From NCBI GenBank assembly GCA_002816575.1, contig MUCI01000005.1:1-33701 (forward strand): 33,701 nt of DNA, in the 5' to 3' direction. Source of the DNA: SAR202 cluster bacterium Casp-Chloro-G2 (lineage in GTDB: Bacteria > Chloroflexota > Dehalococcoidia > Lucifugimonadales > UBA3495). Position 1 is the first letter of the stretch, and each line of letters begins with the position of its first letter. A model generated the notes under the pieces. It was not told where the DNA came from, made no database searches, and saw only the letters and a program-made list of their open reading frames with translations. The position numbers and the translations under genes were made by a program. Shown in pieces: positions 1 through 8,023 of the stretch.

Positions 1-1137
1 AATGCCCATGTTGGAGACGTCGTAGCCCCCCAGGCTCTCCACCCGCCGGTGCAGGGGCGCTCGGCGGAGCAGGTCCAACAACACCTGGACCGGCCCATCA
101 TCAAGAAAATGGTCCGGAATGACCAGGTCGTAACGTTCTTCCTCAAGCGGCAAAAAGTCCAATCCCATGGCCAGAGCGGCGGCTTTCACTCCGATTCCAA
201 CGTCCGCGCTGCCGGATGCCACCGCCGCTGCGACGGCGAGGTGACCCCATTCCTCCCGTCCGTAGCCTTCGATCTTTTCCACGGGAACGCCAGACTTGGC
301 CAAAGCCCGGTCCAACAGCGCACGGCTTCCCGAGCCGGCCTGCCGGTTGACTAGCCGGACGCCAGGATCGGCCAGATCGAAGACTCCCCGCACCTGCTTC
401 GGGTTGCCGTAGGCCAATATCAGACCCTGCTCCCAGGAGGCGAAGGTGACCAGCGTGCACGGAAAGGGCACAAGCTGCCGGACTGAGAGATCGTTGAAAG
501 TGCCGGTGGCGTCGTCCAATAGATGACACCCGGCCACATGGGCCTCGCCACGGGCCAGACCCAACAGCGCCTCTCGGCTGCTCTCTTCCCCGGCCACCAG
601 CGGAACCCCCTTGGAACGCAGGCCGGCTTCCAGCAATCCCACCGCCGGGTCGCAGCCCAACATGGCTAGGGCCGGCGATTCAAACTCTTCTTGATCGAAG
701 GGCTGCACCATGACTTTGCCCGCACCATCGCCATGTTCATAGTCGGAGACGATGAGCCCTTCCGCGCCAACAACGGTATGGCAGGAGTTGCCTGGCCCGG
801 ATAAAGGCCGGGCCAGCAGCCGGGTTCCCACCCGGAACAACCGCGCCCGCCGTCCTCCATCGTTCCGTTGGGAAGCGACTTTCGCACCCCCAGCCAGCTC
901 GGCTTCAACGGATTCAGTGGGTTGTTCCCCAAGGAAGAACAGCGATTCCACCCGGACTCCCAGGGTCTGCCCCAAACGGAGGGCAACCTCGGTGGATGGA
1001 TTGGCGCTGCCCGACTCCAGAGCCGAGTACGCCTGACGGCTGATTCCAGCCCGAGCGGCCAACTCTCCCTGGGTTAGGCCGGCGTTGGCGCGAACCTGTT
1101 TCAGGTTGTTCTGCAGTTTGTTTCGGATGCGAGGCAT
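1..1137 (-). CDS. XRE-type HTH regulator with a periplasmic-binding-protein-like ligand domain (partial, runs off left edge)
   Basis: The minus frame from the ATG at 1137 is open for all 379 codons to the window edge, so the stop is not seen. Residues about 8-60 form an XRE/Cro-type helix-turn-helix (LTQGELAARAGISRQAYSAL). The rest resembles the substrate-binding-like domain of COG1910-type regulators, with a VNRQAGSGSRALLDRAL segment and a GSADVGIGVKAAA segment that are typical of these ligand pockets. It is divergent from modABC across 65 bp. By inference it senses molybdate or a related oxyanion and controls modABC and itself. The -10 candidate at 1146-1151 would start transcription about 2 nt before the ATG, so the mRNA may be leaderless. 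An ATG at 1141 is out of frame. The family is confident; the ligand is inferred from the neighbours. Confidence 0.85.
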   Translation of the reverse strand, partial: MPRIRNKLQNNLKQVRANAGLTQGELAARAGISRQAYSALESGSANPSTEVALRLGQTLGVRVESLFFLGEQPTESVEAELAGGAKVASQRNDGGRRARLFRVGTRLLARPLSGPGNSCHTVVGAEGLIVSDYEHGDGAGKVMVQPFDQEEFESPALAMLGCDPAVGLLEAGLRSKGVPLVAGEESSREALLGLARGEAHVAGCHLLDDATGTFNDLSVRQLVPFPCTLVTFASWEQGLILAYGNPKQVRGVFDLADPGVRLVNRQAGSGSRALLDRALAKSGVPVEKIEGYGREEWGHLAVAAAVASGSADVGIGVKAAALAMGLDFLPLEEERYDLVIPDHFLDDGPVQVLLDLLRRAPLHRRVESLGGYDVSNMGI

Positions 1138-1145
1138 GCATCTAA

Positions 1146-1186
1146 AGTATATTAACCTTGATAACTTATCAAGTTTACTTTACAAT
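1146..1186. promoter_or_regulatory. Divergent promoter/operator between the regulator and modA
   Basis: A 25-bp inverted repeat at 1153-1177 has 12-bp arms with one mismatch around a single central base; its core is TTGATAACTTATCAA (1158-1172). The left half gives a plus-strand -35 (TTGATA, 1158-1163), 17 bp before TACAAT (1181-1186). The right half gives the minus-strand -35 (TTGATA, 1172-1167), 15 bp before TATACT (1151-1146). A dimer bound here would cover both -35 boxes. That the divergent HTH protein binds it is inferred. Confidence 0.75.
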
Positions 1187-1202
1187 CACCCGAACTCAGA
1201 AT

Positions 1203-2039
1203 ATGCCAATTAGATCGACCCCAACCCCGCTGGACCGGCTGGCAGATACATTCACCCCGCTGCTCCGGTGGGTCTGGCTGCCGGCGCTGCTGGTCTTGGC
1301 CGCGGCCTGTGGCGGGGACGGCGGCGCCAAGTTGAGGGTTTTCGCGGCGTCGTCCCTCACCGAGGCATTCACCGACATCGCCGCGGGATTCGAAGCCGAA
1401 AACCCCGGAATCACCGTGCAGTTGGATCTCGGAGGCAGTCAGAGATTGCGGTCCCAGCTTGAATTTGGCGCCAAGGCCGACGTTTTCGCCTCGGCCGACC
1501 AGTTACAGATGGACCAAGCGGCAGCCTTGGGACTGACCGCCGGGGCAGCGGTAGATTTCGCTTCCAACAGTCTGGTAGTGATAGCCAGTCCCGGCGGCGC
1601 GGTCAGAGGATTGCCGGACCTGGCCAAACCCGGCGTAACCCTCGCCCTGGCTCAGAGCAACGTGCCGGTTGGGTCCTATACCCGGCAGGCGTTGCGCAAC
1701 CTGGCAAACGACGCGTCATTGGGACTGGGGAACGGTTTTGACGCCGGCGTGTTGAGCAACGTGGTCTCGGAGGAACCCAACGTGCGCATCGTGGCCCAAA
1801 AGGTCGCCTTAGGCGAAGTCGACGCGGGGATCGTCTACAGCACCGATGTCCCAGCGGCCCGGACCACGGGTGATGTGCGGGTTATCGATATACCTCCCGG
1901 CGCCAACGTGAGCGCACGTTATCCCATCGCCGCGCTCCGAGACGCCTCAGAGCCGGGATTAGCCCAGGATTTTATCGCGTTCGTCCTCTCAGAAGCCGGC
2001 CAACGGACCCTGAGCGGCTACGGTTTCGGTTCGCCGTGA
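1203..2039 (+). CDS. modA: Molybdate ABC transporter, substrate-binding lipoprotein
   Basis: 278 aa. ModA captures molybdate (or tungstate) outside the membrane and delivers it to ModBC. The N-terminus has a hydrophobic stretch ending in a lipobox (LVLAAAC), so it is probably lipid-anchored. The mature part follows the ModA pattern: LRVFAASSLTEAF, then ADVFASAD, SNSLVVIA, VPVGSYTRQAL and VDAGIVYSTD. A TTG start at 1158 would keep the frame open but lies inside the operator and adds 15 residues before the signal peptide, so the ATG at 1203 is preferred. No Shine-Dalgarno is evident and the predicted transcription start is only about 10 nt upstream. The stop overlaps the modB start (GTGA). Whether molybdate or tungstate is preferred cannot be read from the sequence. 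Confidence 0.92.
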   Translation: MPIRSTPTPLDRLADTFTPLLRWVWLPALLVLAAACGGDGGAKLRVFAASSLTEAFTDIAAGFEAENPGITVQLDLGGSQRLRSQLEFGAKADVFASADQLQMDQAAALGLTAGAAVDFASNSLVVIASPGGAVRGLPDLAKPGVTLALAQSNVPVGSYTRQALRNLANDASLGLGNGFDAGVLSNVVSEEPNVRIVAQKVALGEVDAGIVYSTDVPAARTTGDVRVIDIPPGANVSARYPIAALRDASEPGLAQDFIAFVLSEAGQRTLSGYGFGSP

Positions 2040-2842
2040 CGGCCCGTGTGTTGGCCTACCCAGCCGGGGTCTTGGGCAGTGGCGGCGCCGTGCTGTATGT
2101 GTTGTTCATCGGATTACCGGTGGTCGCTCTGCTGGTGCGGGCTGCCCAACAGACCGATTTTATTGGCGCCGTAACCGGTGACGTGGCCCTGACGGCGCTG
2201 CGCCTGTCACTGATCACCAGCATCATCAGCATGGCGGTGATCGTGCTGCTGGGCACGCCATTCGCGTATCTGCTGGCACGGAGCGGCAGCGCGTGGACCA
2301 GGGTTGTCGACAACCTGGTCGAACTGCCCTTGGTCCTGCCGCCGGTGGTGGCCGGGGTCGCCATGTTGATGGCCTTCGGCAGGAATGGGCTCATCGGGCC
2401 GGGACTGGAGGGCCTGGGGATCGCCATACCGTTCACAACCACCGCCGTGATCTTTGCCCAGGTGTTCGTGGCGTCGCCGTTCTTCATCCGGTCAGCCAAG
2501 TTGGGATTCCAGTCGATTCCCAAGGACTACGAAGATGTGGCCCGCACCCTGGGCGTTTCGCCCTGGCGGACTTTCTTCCGCATCACTTTGCCTCTGGCCG
2601 GCCCAGCCTTGGTCACCGGCCTGGGACTGGCTTGGGCGCGGGCGTTGTCCGAATTCGGGGCAACCATGATGTTCGCGGGAAACCTGACCGGTGAGACCCA
2701 GACCATGCCCCTGGCGATAATGACCGCCATGGAATCCAGCCTGGACAACGCCCTGGCCCTCTCGGTGATGCTGCTCACCGGCTCGATCTTGGTGCTGGCC
2801 GCGTTGGGCCTGCTCACCCGGCGGAAATGGCAGGGCCGCTGA
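2036..2842 (+). CDS. modB: Molybdate ABC transporter permease
   Basis: 268 aa, starting at a GTG that overlaps the modA stop by 4 bases, which implies translational coupling. It is an integral inner-membrane protein with about six hydrophobic segments; ModB proteins form the dimeric channel on which ModC acts. The cytoplasmic coupling loop is visible as DYEDVARTLGVSPWRTFF, the EAA-type motif that docks the ATPase. Length and motif order fit ModB/CysTW-type permeases. It overlaps the modC start region. Substrate assignment rests on the adjacent modA. Confidence 0.93.
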   Translation: MTARVLAYPAGVLGSGGAVLYVLFIGLPVVALLVRAAQQTDFIGAVTGDVALTALRLSLITSIISMAVIVLLGTPFAYLLARSGSAWTRVVDNLVELPLVLPPVVAGVAMLMAFGRNGLIGPGLEGLGIAIPFTTTAVIFAQVFVASPFFIRSAKLGFQSIPKDYEDVARTLGVSPWRTFFRITLPLAGPALVTGLGLAWARALSEFGATMMFAGNLTGETQTMPLAIMTAMESSLDNALALSVMLLTGSILVLAALGLLTRRKWQGR

Positions 2843-3996
2843 TGACAGTCCCTGAAGTCGAAACAGGTGTATCACCGGCCAGCGGTTGGGCCCATTGTCA
2901 GGTGGGAAACTTCGACTTGAACACCGAATGGCATGTGGAGCCGGGGCAGGTGTTGGTGTTGTTCGGCCCATCCGGCGCGGGGAAATCGTCGACGCTCAGG
3001 ACCATCGCCGGTCTGCTGCGTCCGCTGGAGGGCCACATCGAAGCCGGCGGCCGGGTGGTCTACGACAGCGCCGGCGGTATCTGGGTCCCGACCCACCAGC
3101 GCAGACTTGGCTATCTGACCCAGCAATACCACCTGTTCCCCCATCTGAAAGTGGGCGGCAACATCGCCTTTGGCCTCCAGGACCGTGGCTCGGAAACCGC
3201 CAGAGACCGCGTCCGGGAACTGTCCCAACTGTTCCGGTTGGACGGCCTGGAGGACCGCTATCCGTGGGAGATTTCCGGAGGGCAGCAGCAGCGGGTCGCT
3301 CTGGCCAGGGCATTGGCGCCCAGACCGGCTATGTTGCTGTTGGATGAACCATTCGCTTCCTTGGACTCGGAACTGCGCCGCGCCCTGCGGGAGGAACTCC
3401 GGGCCATGCTGGTCCAGTCTCCCGTCCCCGTGATGCTGGTTACCCACGACCGCGAAGAGGCGCTGGCCCTGGGCGATTCGGTGCAGGTTATCGATGAAGG
3501 GCGTATTCTGTCCACCGGAGACCCGCTGGATGTTTTGGGACAGCCGGGCCAGGGGCGCATCGCCCGGCTGGTGGGCGTCGAGAATCTTTTTGACCTGACG
3601 ATCCAAGAGAGGAACCCTAGGGACGGCACCATGACCTGCGTCGGACCGGGCATCCGTCTGGAAGTCCCCTTGGATTCCCATATCACCGGGGAAACGGAGC
3701 CTAAGGGCGTTCAGGACCGGGTGACGGTCGGCATCCGGGCCTCCGACATCATTCTGGCAAGGGATGAGTTATCGGGATCGTCCGCCCGCAACCGGTTGGA
3801 GGGTTCGGTGGTTTCCATCGAGCCCCGACCCCCCGGGTATTCCGTGATACTCGATTGCGGACAGCACCTCCGGTGTCACATAACCGGGGCCTCCTTGGAG
3901 GAGATGGGCATCCAGACAGGGCAGCGGCTTTGGGCCGTTTTCAAGGCGTCGTCCTGTTTCTTGGTCGATGAGCCGCGGTCCCGTTCGGCTTCCTAA
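2842..3996 (+). CDS. modC: Molybdate ABC transporter ATP-binding protein
   Basis: 384 aa from the ATG at 2842, which overlaps the modB stop (TGATG) and is preceded by AGGG. An in-frame ATG at 2827 would add five residues. All ABC motifs are present: Walker A GPSGAGKSS at 42-50, signature ISGGQQQR at about 144-151, Walker B ending in D168-E169, and the switch histidine in VTHD at 202. The C-terminal about 100 residues fit a TOBE/Mop-type oxyanion-binding regulatory domain, as in ModC. It powers uptake through ModB. It is the last gene of modABC; no clear terminator follows. Confidence 0.93.
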   Translation: MTVPEVETGVSPASGWAHCQVGNFDLNTEWHVEPGQVLVLFGPSGAGKSSTLRTIAGLLRPLEGHIEAGGRVVYDSAGGIWVPTHQRRLGYLTQQYHLFPHLKVGGNIAFGLQDRGSETARDRVRELSQLFRLDGLEDRYPWEISGGQQQRVALARALAPRPAMLLLDEPFASLDSELRRALREELRAMLVQSPVPVMLVTHDREEALALGDSVQVIDEGRILSTGDPLDVLGQPGQGRIARLVGVENLFDLTIQERNPRDGTMTCVGPGIRLEVPLDSHITGETEPKGVQDRVTVGIRASDIILARDELSGSSARNRLEGSVVSIEPRPPGYSVILDCGQHLRCHITGASLEEMGIQTGQRLWAVFKASSCFLVDEPRSRSAS

Positions 3997-4233
3997 AGAA
4001 CCGGCGCATAGACCAACCCCGGCGGGGCAAAACTGCCCGATTTGGCTCTCATGTTGATGGGTAAATCTTGATATTTCGGTAAATACCCCCAATGGAGCGC
4101 GTCTCGGGGTACTGACTCGGGAGCCGCAGATCTCATGCCTTCGGAATATCGGCGCCACCAAGACCGGAACCCGGCCATATCCCCGATTCATGCCACTAAG
4201 AAGCGATTAGAGATGTTACGAATATCGTCTCTT

Positions 4234-4257
4234 ATTTACATTCACAATATTGTAAAT
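4234..4257. promoter_or_regulatory. Inverted repeat, possible operator
   Basis: ATTTACA (4234-4240) and TGTAAAT (4251-4257) are perfect 7-bp arms spaced by 10 bp. The site lies about 40 bp upstream of the -35 of the zinc-ribbon gene promoter, a position suited to an activator or remote repressor. The binding protein is unknown. Confidence 0.4.
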
Positions 4258-4295
4258 AGCCTGACAATGAATTTGGAGATAGATGTTAATTTACC

Positions 4296-4323
4296 TTGCA
4301 TCGATTTTTCATATCAGTATAAT
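4296..4323 (+). promoter_or_regulatory. Promoter of the zinc-ribbon gene
   Basis: TTGCAT (4296-4301) and a perfect TATAAT (4318-4323) are 16 bp apart in an A+T-rich stretch. The predicted start near 4330 gives a leader of about 98 nt to the GTG at 4428. Confidence 0.55.
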
Positions 4324-4427
4324 GTGGCGCAGGCAAAACCAGGGTCGGACTGGTCGGGAAGTCGATCTTTCCGGCCCCAACGGACCCAAAATCCAATCCA
4401 GGGGAAGAGGATCCAGGAGGTCAGCCA

Positions 4428-4742
4428 GTGGTATTGTCAGACAAGACCCTAAATTGCGTGGAGTGTGGGGGAGAATTCATCTTTACGGCGGGAGAGCAGG
4501 AATTTTTCCAAGCCAGGGGTTTCGGCAACGAGCCAAAGCGCTGCCGGAGTTGCCGTGCCGTGCGCCGTTCAGAGCAGAGGTCCGGTGGGATGTACCAGGA
4601 TGGACCCCGAGAGATGTACCCCATAAACTGCGCCGAATGTGGCAATGACGCCATGGTGCCGTTCCGGCCCAGGGGTGACCGCCCGGTCTATTGCAGCGAC
4701 TGCTTCAGCAAGATGCGGGCCGAAACATCATCGGGTTTCTAA
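4428..4742 (+). CDS. Small zinc-ribbon protein with a CxxC-x17-CxxC domain
   Basis: 104 aa. The GTG start has a perfect AGGAGG (4415-4420) seven bases upstream. The N-terminal half has CVEC and CRSC pairs with an EFFQARGF segment, matching the 'probable zinc-ribbon' family. The C-terminal half has CAEC and CSDC separated by exactly 17 residues, matching the CxxC-x17-CxxC domain. Eight cysteines suggest two zinc sites. It is transcribed alone, from its own promoter to a strong terminator. Proteins of this kind are common in Chloroflexota and related groups but their function is unknown; nucleic-acid binding is a guess from the zinc ribbons. Confidence 0.85.
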   Translation: MVLSDKTLNCVECGGEFIFTAGEQEFFQARGFGNEPKRCRSCRAVRRSEQRSGGMYQDGPREMYPINCAECGNDAMVPFRPRGDRPVYCSDCFSKMRAETSSGF

Positions 4743-4763
4743 AAACCCGGCGCCGAATCGGTT

Positions 4764-4796
4764 GAAAAAGGGCTGGCGATGCGCCGGCCCTTTTTT
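4764..4796 (+). terminator. Rho-independent terminator
   Basis: AAAAGGGC-T-GGC (4766 on) pairs with GCC-G-GCCCTTTT around the loop GATGC and is followed by a run of six T. It closes the zinc-ribbon transcription unit 22 bp after its stop. Confidence 0.9.
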
Positions 4797-4824
4797 GTTT
4801 GGCCGCCTGCCCAAGGTCCTTTCG

Positions 4825-4854
4825 TTGTGGCGGGCGCTTTCCAACGGCTACAAT
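4825..4854 (+). promoter_or_regulatory. Possible promoter of the ubiDAXE cluster
   Basis: TTGTGG (4825-4830) and TACAAT (4849-4854) are 18 bp apart, between the terminator and ubiD. The -10 is good, the -35 weak. Confidence 0.4.
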
Positions 4855-4923
4855 GTTGGCGCTGATTCGTTCCCATCCGCCGGAACGCCGATCGGCCAGC
4901 GACCCATTTAGCCTGAGGCGCCG

Positions 4924-6384
4924 ATGAGATTCAAAGACCTAAGGGAATTCGTTCGCTTCCTAGAAGACAAGGGCGATCTGCTTCGCATCAAGTCGCCGGT
5001 CAGCCACGAACTGGAGATCACCGAGATCGCGGACCGGGTGATCAAGTCGGGCGGGCCGGCCCTTTTGTTCGAAAACGTCACGGGCTTCGATACCCCGGTG
5101 CTGATCAACCTGTACGGCAGTACGCAGCGGACCGCCTGGGCATTGGGTGTGGAAGACCTGGACGCCGTCGTCGGGCGGGTGGACGGCCTTTTGGACCTGA
5201 TGCATGGGCCGCCCCAAGGCCTGATCAACAAATTGAAAACCCTGGGTCAGTTGGTCCAACTGGGAAAATTCCAGCCCAAAACCGTCAATAGCGCGCCCTG
5301 TCAGGAAGTGGTCGTCCAAGGCGATGACATCGACCTGTACAAGTTTCCCATACTGAAATGCTGGCCCCTGGACGGCGGGCAATATATCACCCTGCCTTTG
5401 GTGATCACCAAGGACCCCGAGACGGGCATTCAGAACTATGGCATGTACCGCATGCAGGTCTACGACAAACGGACCACCGGCATGCACTGGCAGACCCATA
5501 AGGTGGGCACCCACCACTACCGGCTGAGCCGCGAACTGGGCCTGGAGAAGCTGGACGTGGCCGTAGCCCTGGGCGGCGACCCCGCCACCATCTGGACCGG
5601 CTCGGCGCCGCTGCCTCCGGATATGGATGAGATGGTGATGGCCGGGTTTCTCCGCGAAGAGGGCGTGGACCTGGTCAAGGCCAGGACCAACGACCTGATG
5701 GTGCCGGCCCAAGCCGAGATTGTTCTTGAGGGATACGTGACGCCGGGCGAGGAGCGGATGGAGGGTCCCTTCGGTGACCACACCGGCTATTACTCGATGG
5801 AAGACCCGTATCCGGTGTTCCACGTCACCTGCATCACCCACCGGCGGGAGCCCATCTATCCCGCAACCATCGTGGGCCGTCCGCCGATGGAAGACTACTA
5901 TATGGGCAAGGTGACCGAGCGGGTGTTCCTGCCCATGATCAGGTTGGTCCTGCCGGAGATCGTGGACATCAACATGCCGGCCGAGGGGTCGTTCCATAAC
6001 CTGGTCATCGTGTCGGTCAAGAAGGAGTATCCGGGACAGGCGAGAAAGGTGATGCACGGCCTGTGGGGTCTGGGCCTGATGAGCCTGGCCAAGGCTATAA
6101 TCGTCGTTGACCATGACGTGGACGTGCAAAACATCTCGGAGGTCGCCTGGCGGGTGACCAACAACATCGACCCGGCCCAGGATTTCGTCTTCTCCACCGG
6201 CCCGATCGACGACCTGGACATCGGCTCGGCCACGCCCAAGTTCGGCAGCAAGGTGGGCATCGACGCCACCATCAAGATGCCGCAAGAGGGCGGGCGCCAG
6301 CGCGACTGGCCGCCGGACATCATCATGGACGAGTCGGTCAAAGCGCTGGTTGACCAGAAGTGGAGCGAGTACGGCTTGGCCTGA
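4924..6384 (+). CDS. ubiD: UbiD-family prenylated-FMN-dependent decarboxylase
   Basis: 486 aa, close to the usual UbiD length. UbiD enzymes remove CO2 from an aromatic or unsaturated acid using prenylated FMN supplied by UbiX. The N-terminus (MRFKDLREFVRFLEDKGDL) and the central EGPFGDHTGYYS and PIYPATIVGRPPMEDYYMG segments are hallmark UbiD regions; the glutamate of EGPFGDHTGYY lies in the conserved active-site segment. The following ubiA and ubiX and then ubiE point to the decarboxylation step of menaquinone synthesis (MqnL-type in the futalosine route, or the ubiquinone-like analogue). Which acid is decarboxylated cannot be decided here. A long open frame on the opposite strand is a composition shadow. 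Confidence 0.9.
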   Translation: MRFKDLREFVRFLEDKGDLLRIKSPVSHELEITEIADRVIKSGGPALLFENVTGFDTPVLINLYGSTQRTAWALGVEDLDAVVGRVDGLLDLMHGPPQGLINKLKTLGQLVQLGKFQPKTVNSAPCQEVVVQGDDIDLYKFPILKCWPLDGGQYITLPLVITKDPETGIQNYGMYRMQVYDKRTTGMHWQTHKVGTHHYRLSRELGLEKLDVAVALGGDPATIWTGSAPLPPDMDEMVMAGFLREEGVDLVKARTNDLMVPAQAEIVLEGYVTPGEERMEGPFGDHTGYYSMEDPYPVFHVTCITHRREPIYPATIVGRPPMEDYYMGKVTERVFLPMIRLVLPEIVDINMPAEGSFHNLVIVSVKKEYPGQARKVMHGLWGLGLMSLAKAIIVVDHDVDVQNISEVAWRVTNNIDPAQDFVFSTGPIDDLDIGSATPKFGSKVGIDATIKMPQEGGRQRDWPPDIIMDESVKALVDQKWSEYGLA

Positions 6385-6503
6385 TCCTCTATGAACCTGT
6401 TCGCCGTAACTGTTCGCCATGACGCCACCCCGCACCATGCCAATCCCCAAGATACCGCCCATTCAGGCGCCACCGGACGCCCGGCTGTGAGAAGATATTG
6501 AAC

Positions 6504-7394
6504 ATGTCGGCCGTCAACGCCATAAAAACCCCCGCCTCGGTCATTGCCACCAGAGTGCCCCGGTACCTGGTGACCATCCGCATCTGGGAGTCGCTCTACG
6601 CCCTGCCCTTCTGCTTCATGGGCATGGTGCTGGCCGCCGACGGTTGGCCTGGCTGGAGCGTCTTCATCTGGATCACCGTGGCCCTCAGCGGGGTCAGGAC
6701 GCTGGGAATGTCTGCCAACCGGTTTCTCCACCGCAAGGAAGATGTAGCCAATCCCCGCACCGCCAGCCGCCACCTGCCCGCGGGCCTTTTGAAAGCGTGG
6801 GAAGTGTTTGGCCTGATGGTGATTGGCACGGGGGTGTTCTTCTACGCCGCCTTCCAGTTGAACGGCTTGGCCCTGGCCCTGGCGCCGGTAGCCGCCGCCT
6901 ACGTGGTGCTTTACTCCTTAGCCAAGTATCACACCTGGGCCTGCCATTTCGTCTTGGGCTCGGCCCTGGCCATATCGCCCTCGGCGGCGTGGATCGCGGT
7001 CAACGGCAGGCTCGACCCGGAACCGGTGTTATTGTCGCTGGCTGTTGCCCTGTGGGCGGGAGGTTTCGACGTGATCTACGGCTGCGCCGATATCGAGTTC
7101 GACCGCTCGTACGGCATCTATTCCCTGCCCAAGCGGTTTGGCATCTCCGCGGCCCTGTGGACCACCAAAGTGATGCACATTGGGGCCGCCGCCGCCCTGC
7201 TGGCGCTGGGAATCTGGATGGACCTTTCCTTCTATTACTTCATCGGCTGGGCCATCGCCGTCGGCCTATTGGCCCTGGAAAACAGCCTGGTCCGGGCCGA
7301 CGATCTCTCCAAACTTAGGTCGCCATTGTTCCAGTACAACAGCGTCATCTCATTGGTATTGTTGTTATTCACCATCCTGGCGATAGCGCTGTGA
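6504..7394 (+). CDS. ubiA: UbiA-family aromatic prenyltransferase
   Basis: 296 aa membrane protein with about eight to nine hydrophobic segments. UbiA enzymes attach a polyprenyl chain to an aromatic ring. The first Mg-diphosphate motif is present as N72-R73...H76-R77...D80...NPRT (83-86), but the usual first aspartate of NxxxDxxxD is histidine. The second motif is intact: D189, Y192, D196, D200. A TTG two codons upstream (6498) is possible, but the ATG at 6504 is preferred. The stop overlaps the ubiX start (GTGA). Context suggests the menaquinone prenyltransferase role (MqnP-like); a different prenyl acceptor cannot be excluded because of the H76 change. Confidence 0.88.
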   Translation: MSAVNAIKTPASVIATRVPRYLVTIRIWESLYALPFCFMGMVLAADGWPGWSVFIWITVALSGVRTLGMSANRFLHRKEDVANPRTASRHLPAGLLKAWEVFGLMVIGTGVFFYAAFQLNGLALALAPVAAAYVVLYSLAKYHTWACHFVLGSALAISPSAAWIAVNGRLDPEPVLLSLAVALWAGGFDVIYGCADIEFDRSYGIYSLPKRFGISAALWTTKVMHIGAAAALLALGIWMDLSFYYFIGWAIAVGLLALENSLVRADDLSKLRSPLFQYNSVISLVLLLFTILAIAL

Positions 7395-7993
7395 GTGGCT
7401 CGGCGTCCAGGCCGGTTATCGTGGGAATCACCGGCGCCAGCGGAGCGGTGATGGCCAGGGCGACGGTGGATGCCCTGCTGCGGCAGGACATTCCGACCGT
7501 GGCGCTGTGCTCCAACGCCGCCCGGCTGGTCTGGCAGGAAGAGATCGGGGAGAACTTCAACGACAAACTGATCGAATGGCAGGAGCACCCGAGCTTTACC
7601 CATTACGCCATCAACGACCTTAGAGCGCCTGTTGCCAGCGGCACCTACCCCACGGCAGGGATGGTCATCGTGCCCGCCAGCATGAACAGCATCGCCTCCC
7701 TGGCCAATGGCATGTCCGGCAACCTGCTCCTACGCGCCGCCGACGTTTGTCTGAAGGAACGGCGCTCTCTAGTTCTGGTCCCCAGGGAGACACCGCTGCA
7801 CAGCATCCATCTACAGAACATGCTTACCCTCAGCCAGATGGGCGCTGTTATCGTTCCGCCTGAACCGGCCTTTTATCTGCAGCCCAAGGGCATCGACGAC
7901 ATAGTCGATTTCGTGGTCGCCCGTATCTTCGTGTCTCTGGGCCTGCAGCCGGAGATGCCCGAAGATATGCGATACACCGGCCCGGCCACGTGA
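7391..7993 (+). CDS. ubiX: UbiX-family flavin prenyltransferase
   Basis: 200 aa from a GTG overlapping the ubiA stop. UbiX makes prenylated FMN from FMN and dimethylallyl phosphate; this cofactor is required by UbiD, encoded two genes upstream. The FMN-binding start VGITGASGAV, the VIVPASMNSIASLANG segment and the conserved LVLVPRETPLHSIHLQNML segment are all UbiX signatures. The coupled ubiD-ubiA-ubiX order is strong support. Soluble and probably dodecameric, as is known for the family. Confidence 0.93.
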   Translation: MSGSASRPVIVGITGASGAVMARATVDALLRQDIPTVALCSNAARLVWQEEIGENFNDKLIEWQEHPSFTHYAINDLRAPVASGTYPTAGMVIVPASMNSIASLANGMSGNLLLRAADVCLKERRSLVLVPRETPLHSIHLQNMLTLSQMGAVIVPPEPAFYLQPKGIDDIVDFVVARIFVSLGLQPEMPEDMRYTGPAT

Positions 7994-8023
7994 CCACCGG
8001 CTTGAGCAACTGGTCGACTCGGC

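Larger units (their letters stand above)
3997..4427 (+). other. Gene-free stretch between modC and the zinc-ribbon gene
   Basis: No convincing gene is seen in either strand; short open frames here lack start signals and known motifs. It is noticeably A+T-rich from about 4200 to 4330. It holds an inverted repeat (4234-4257), a promoter (4296-4323) and, just before the next gene, an AGGAGG ribosome-binding site at 4415-4420. Confidence 0.6.

Noticed and set aside
1158-1202. TTG start that extends modA by 15 residues
   Set aside because: It lies within the operator and the -35 box, before the predicted transcription start.
4960-6462. 500-codon open frame on the strand opposite ubiD
   Set aside because: It covers nearly exactly the ubiD gene, has no recognisable domain and is His/Gly/Val-rich as expected from the reverse reading of GC-rich codons.
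6391-6501. 36-codon frame between ubiD and ubiA, with a 9-bp direct repeat (CTGTTCGCC at 6397 and 6410)
   Set aside because: No ribosome-binding site, no motif, and the repeat is short; treated as intergenic.
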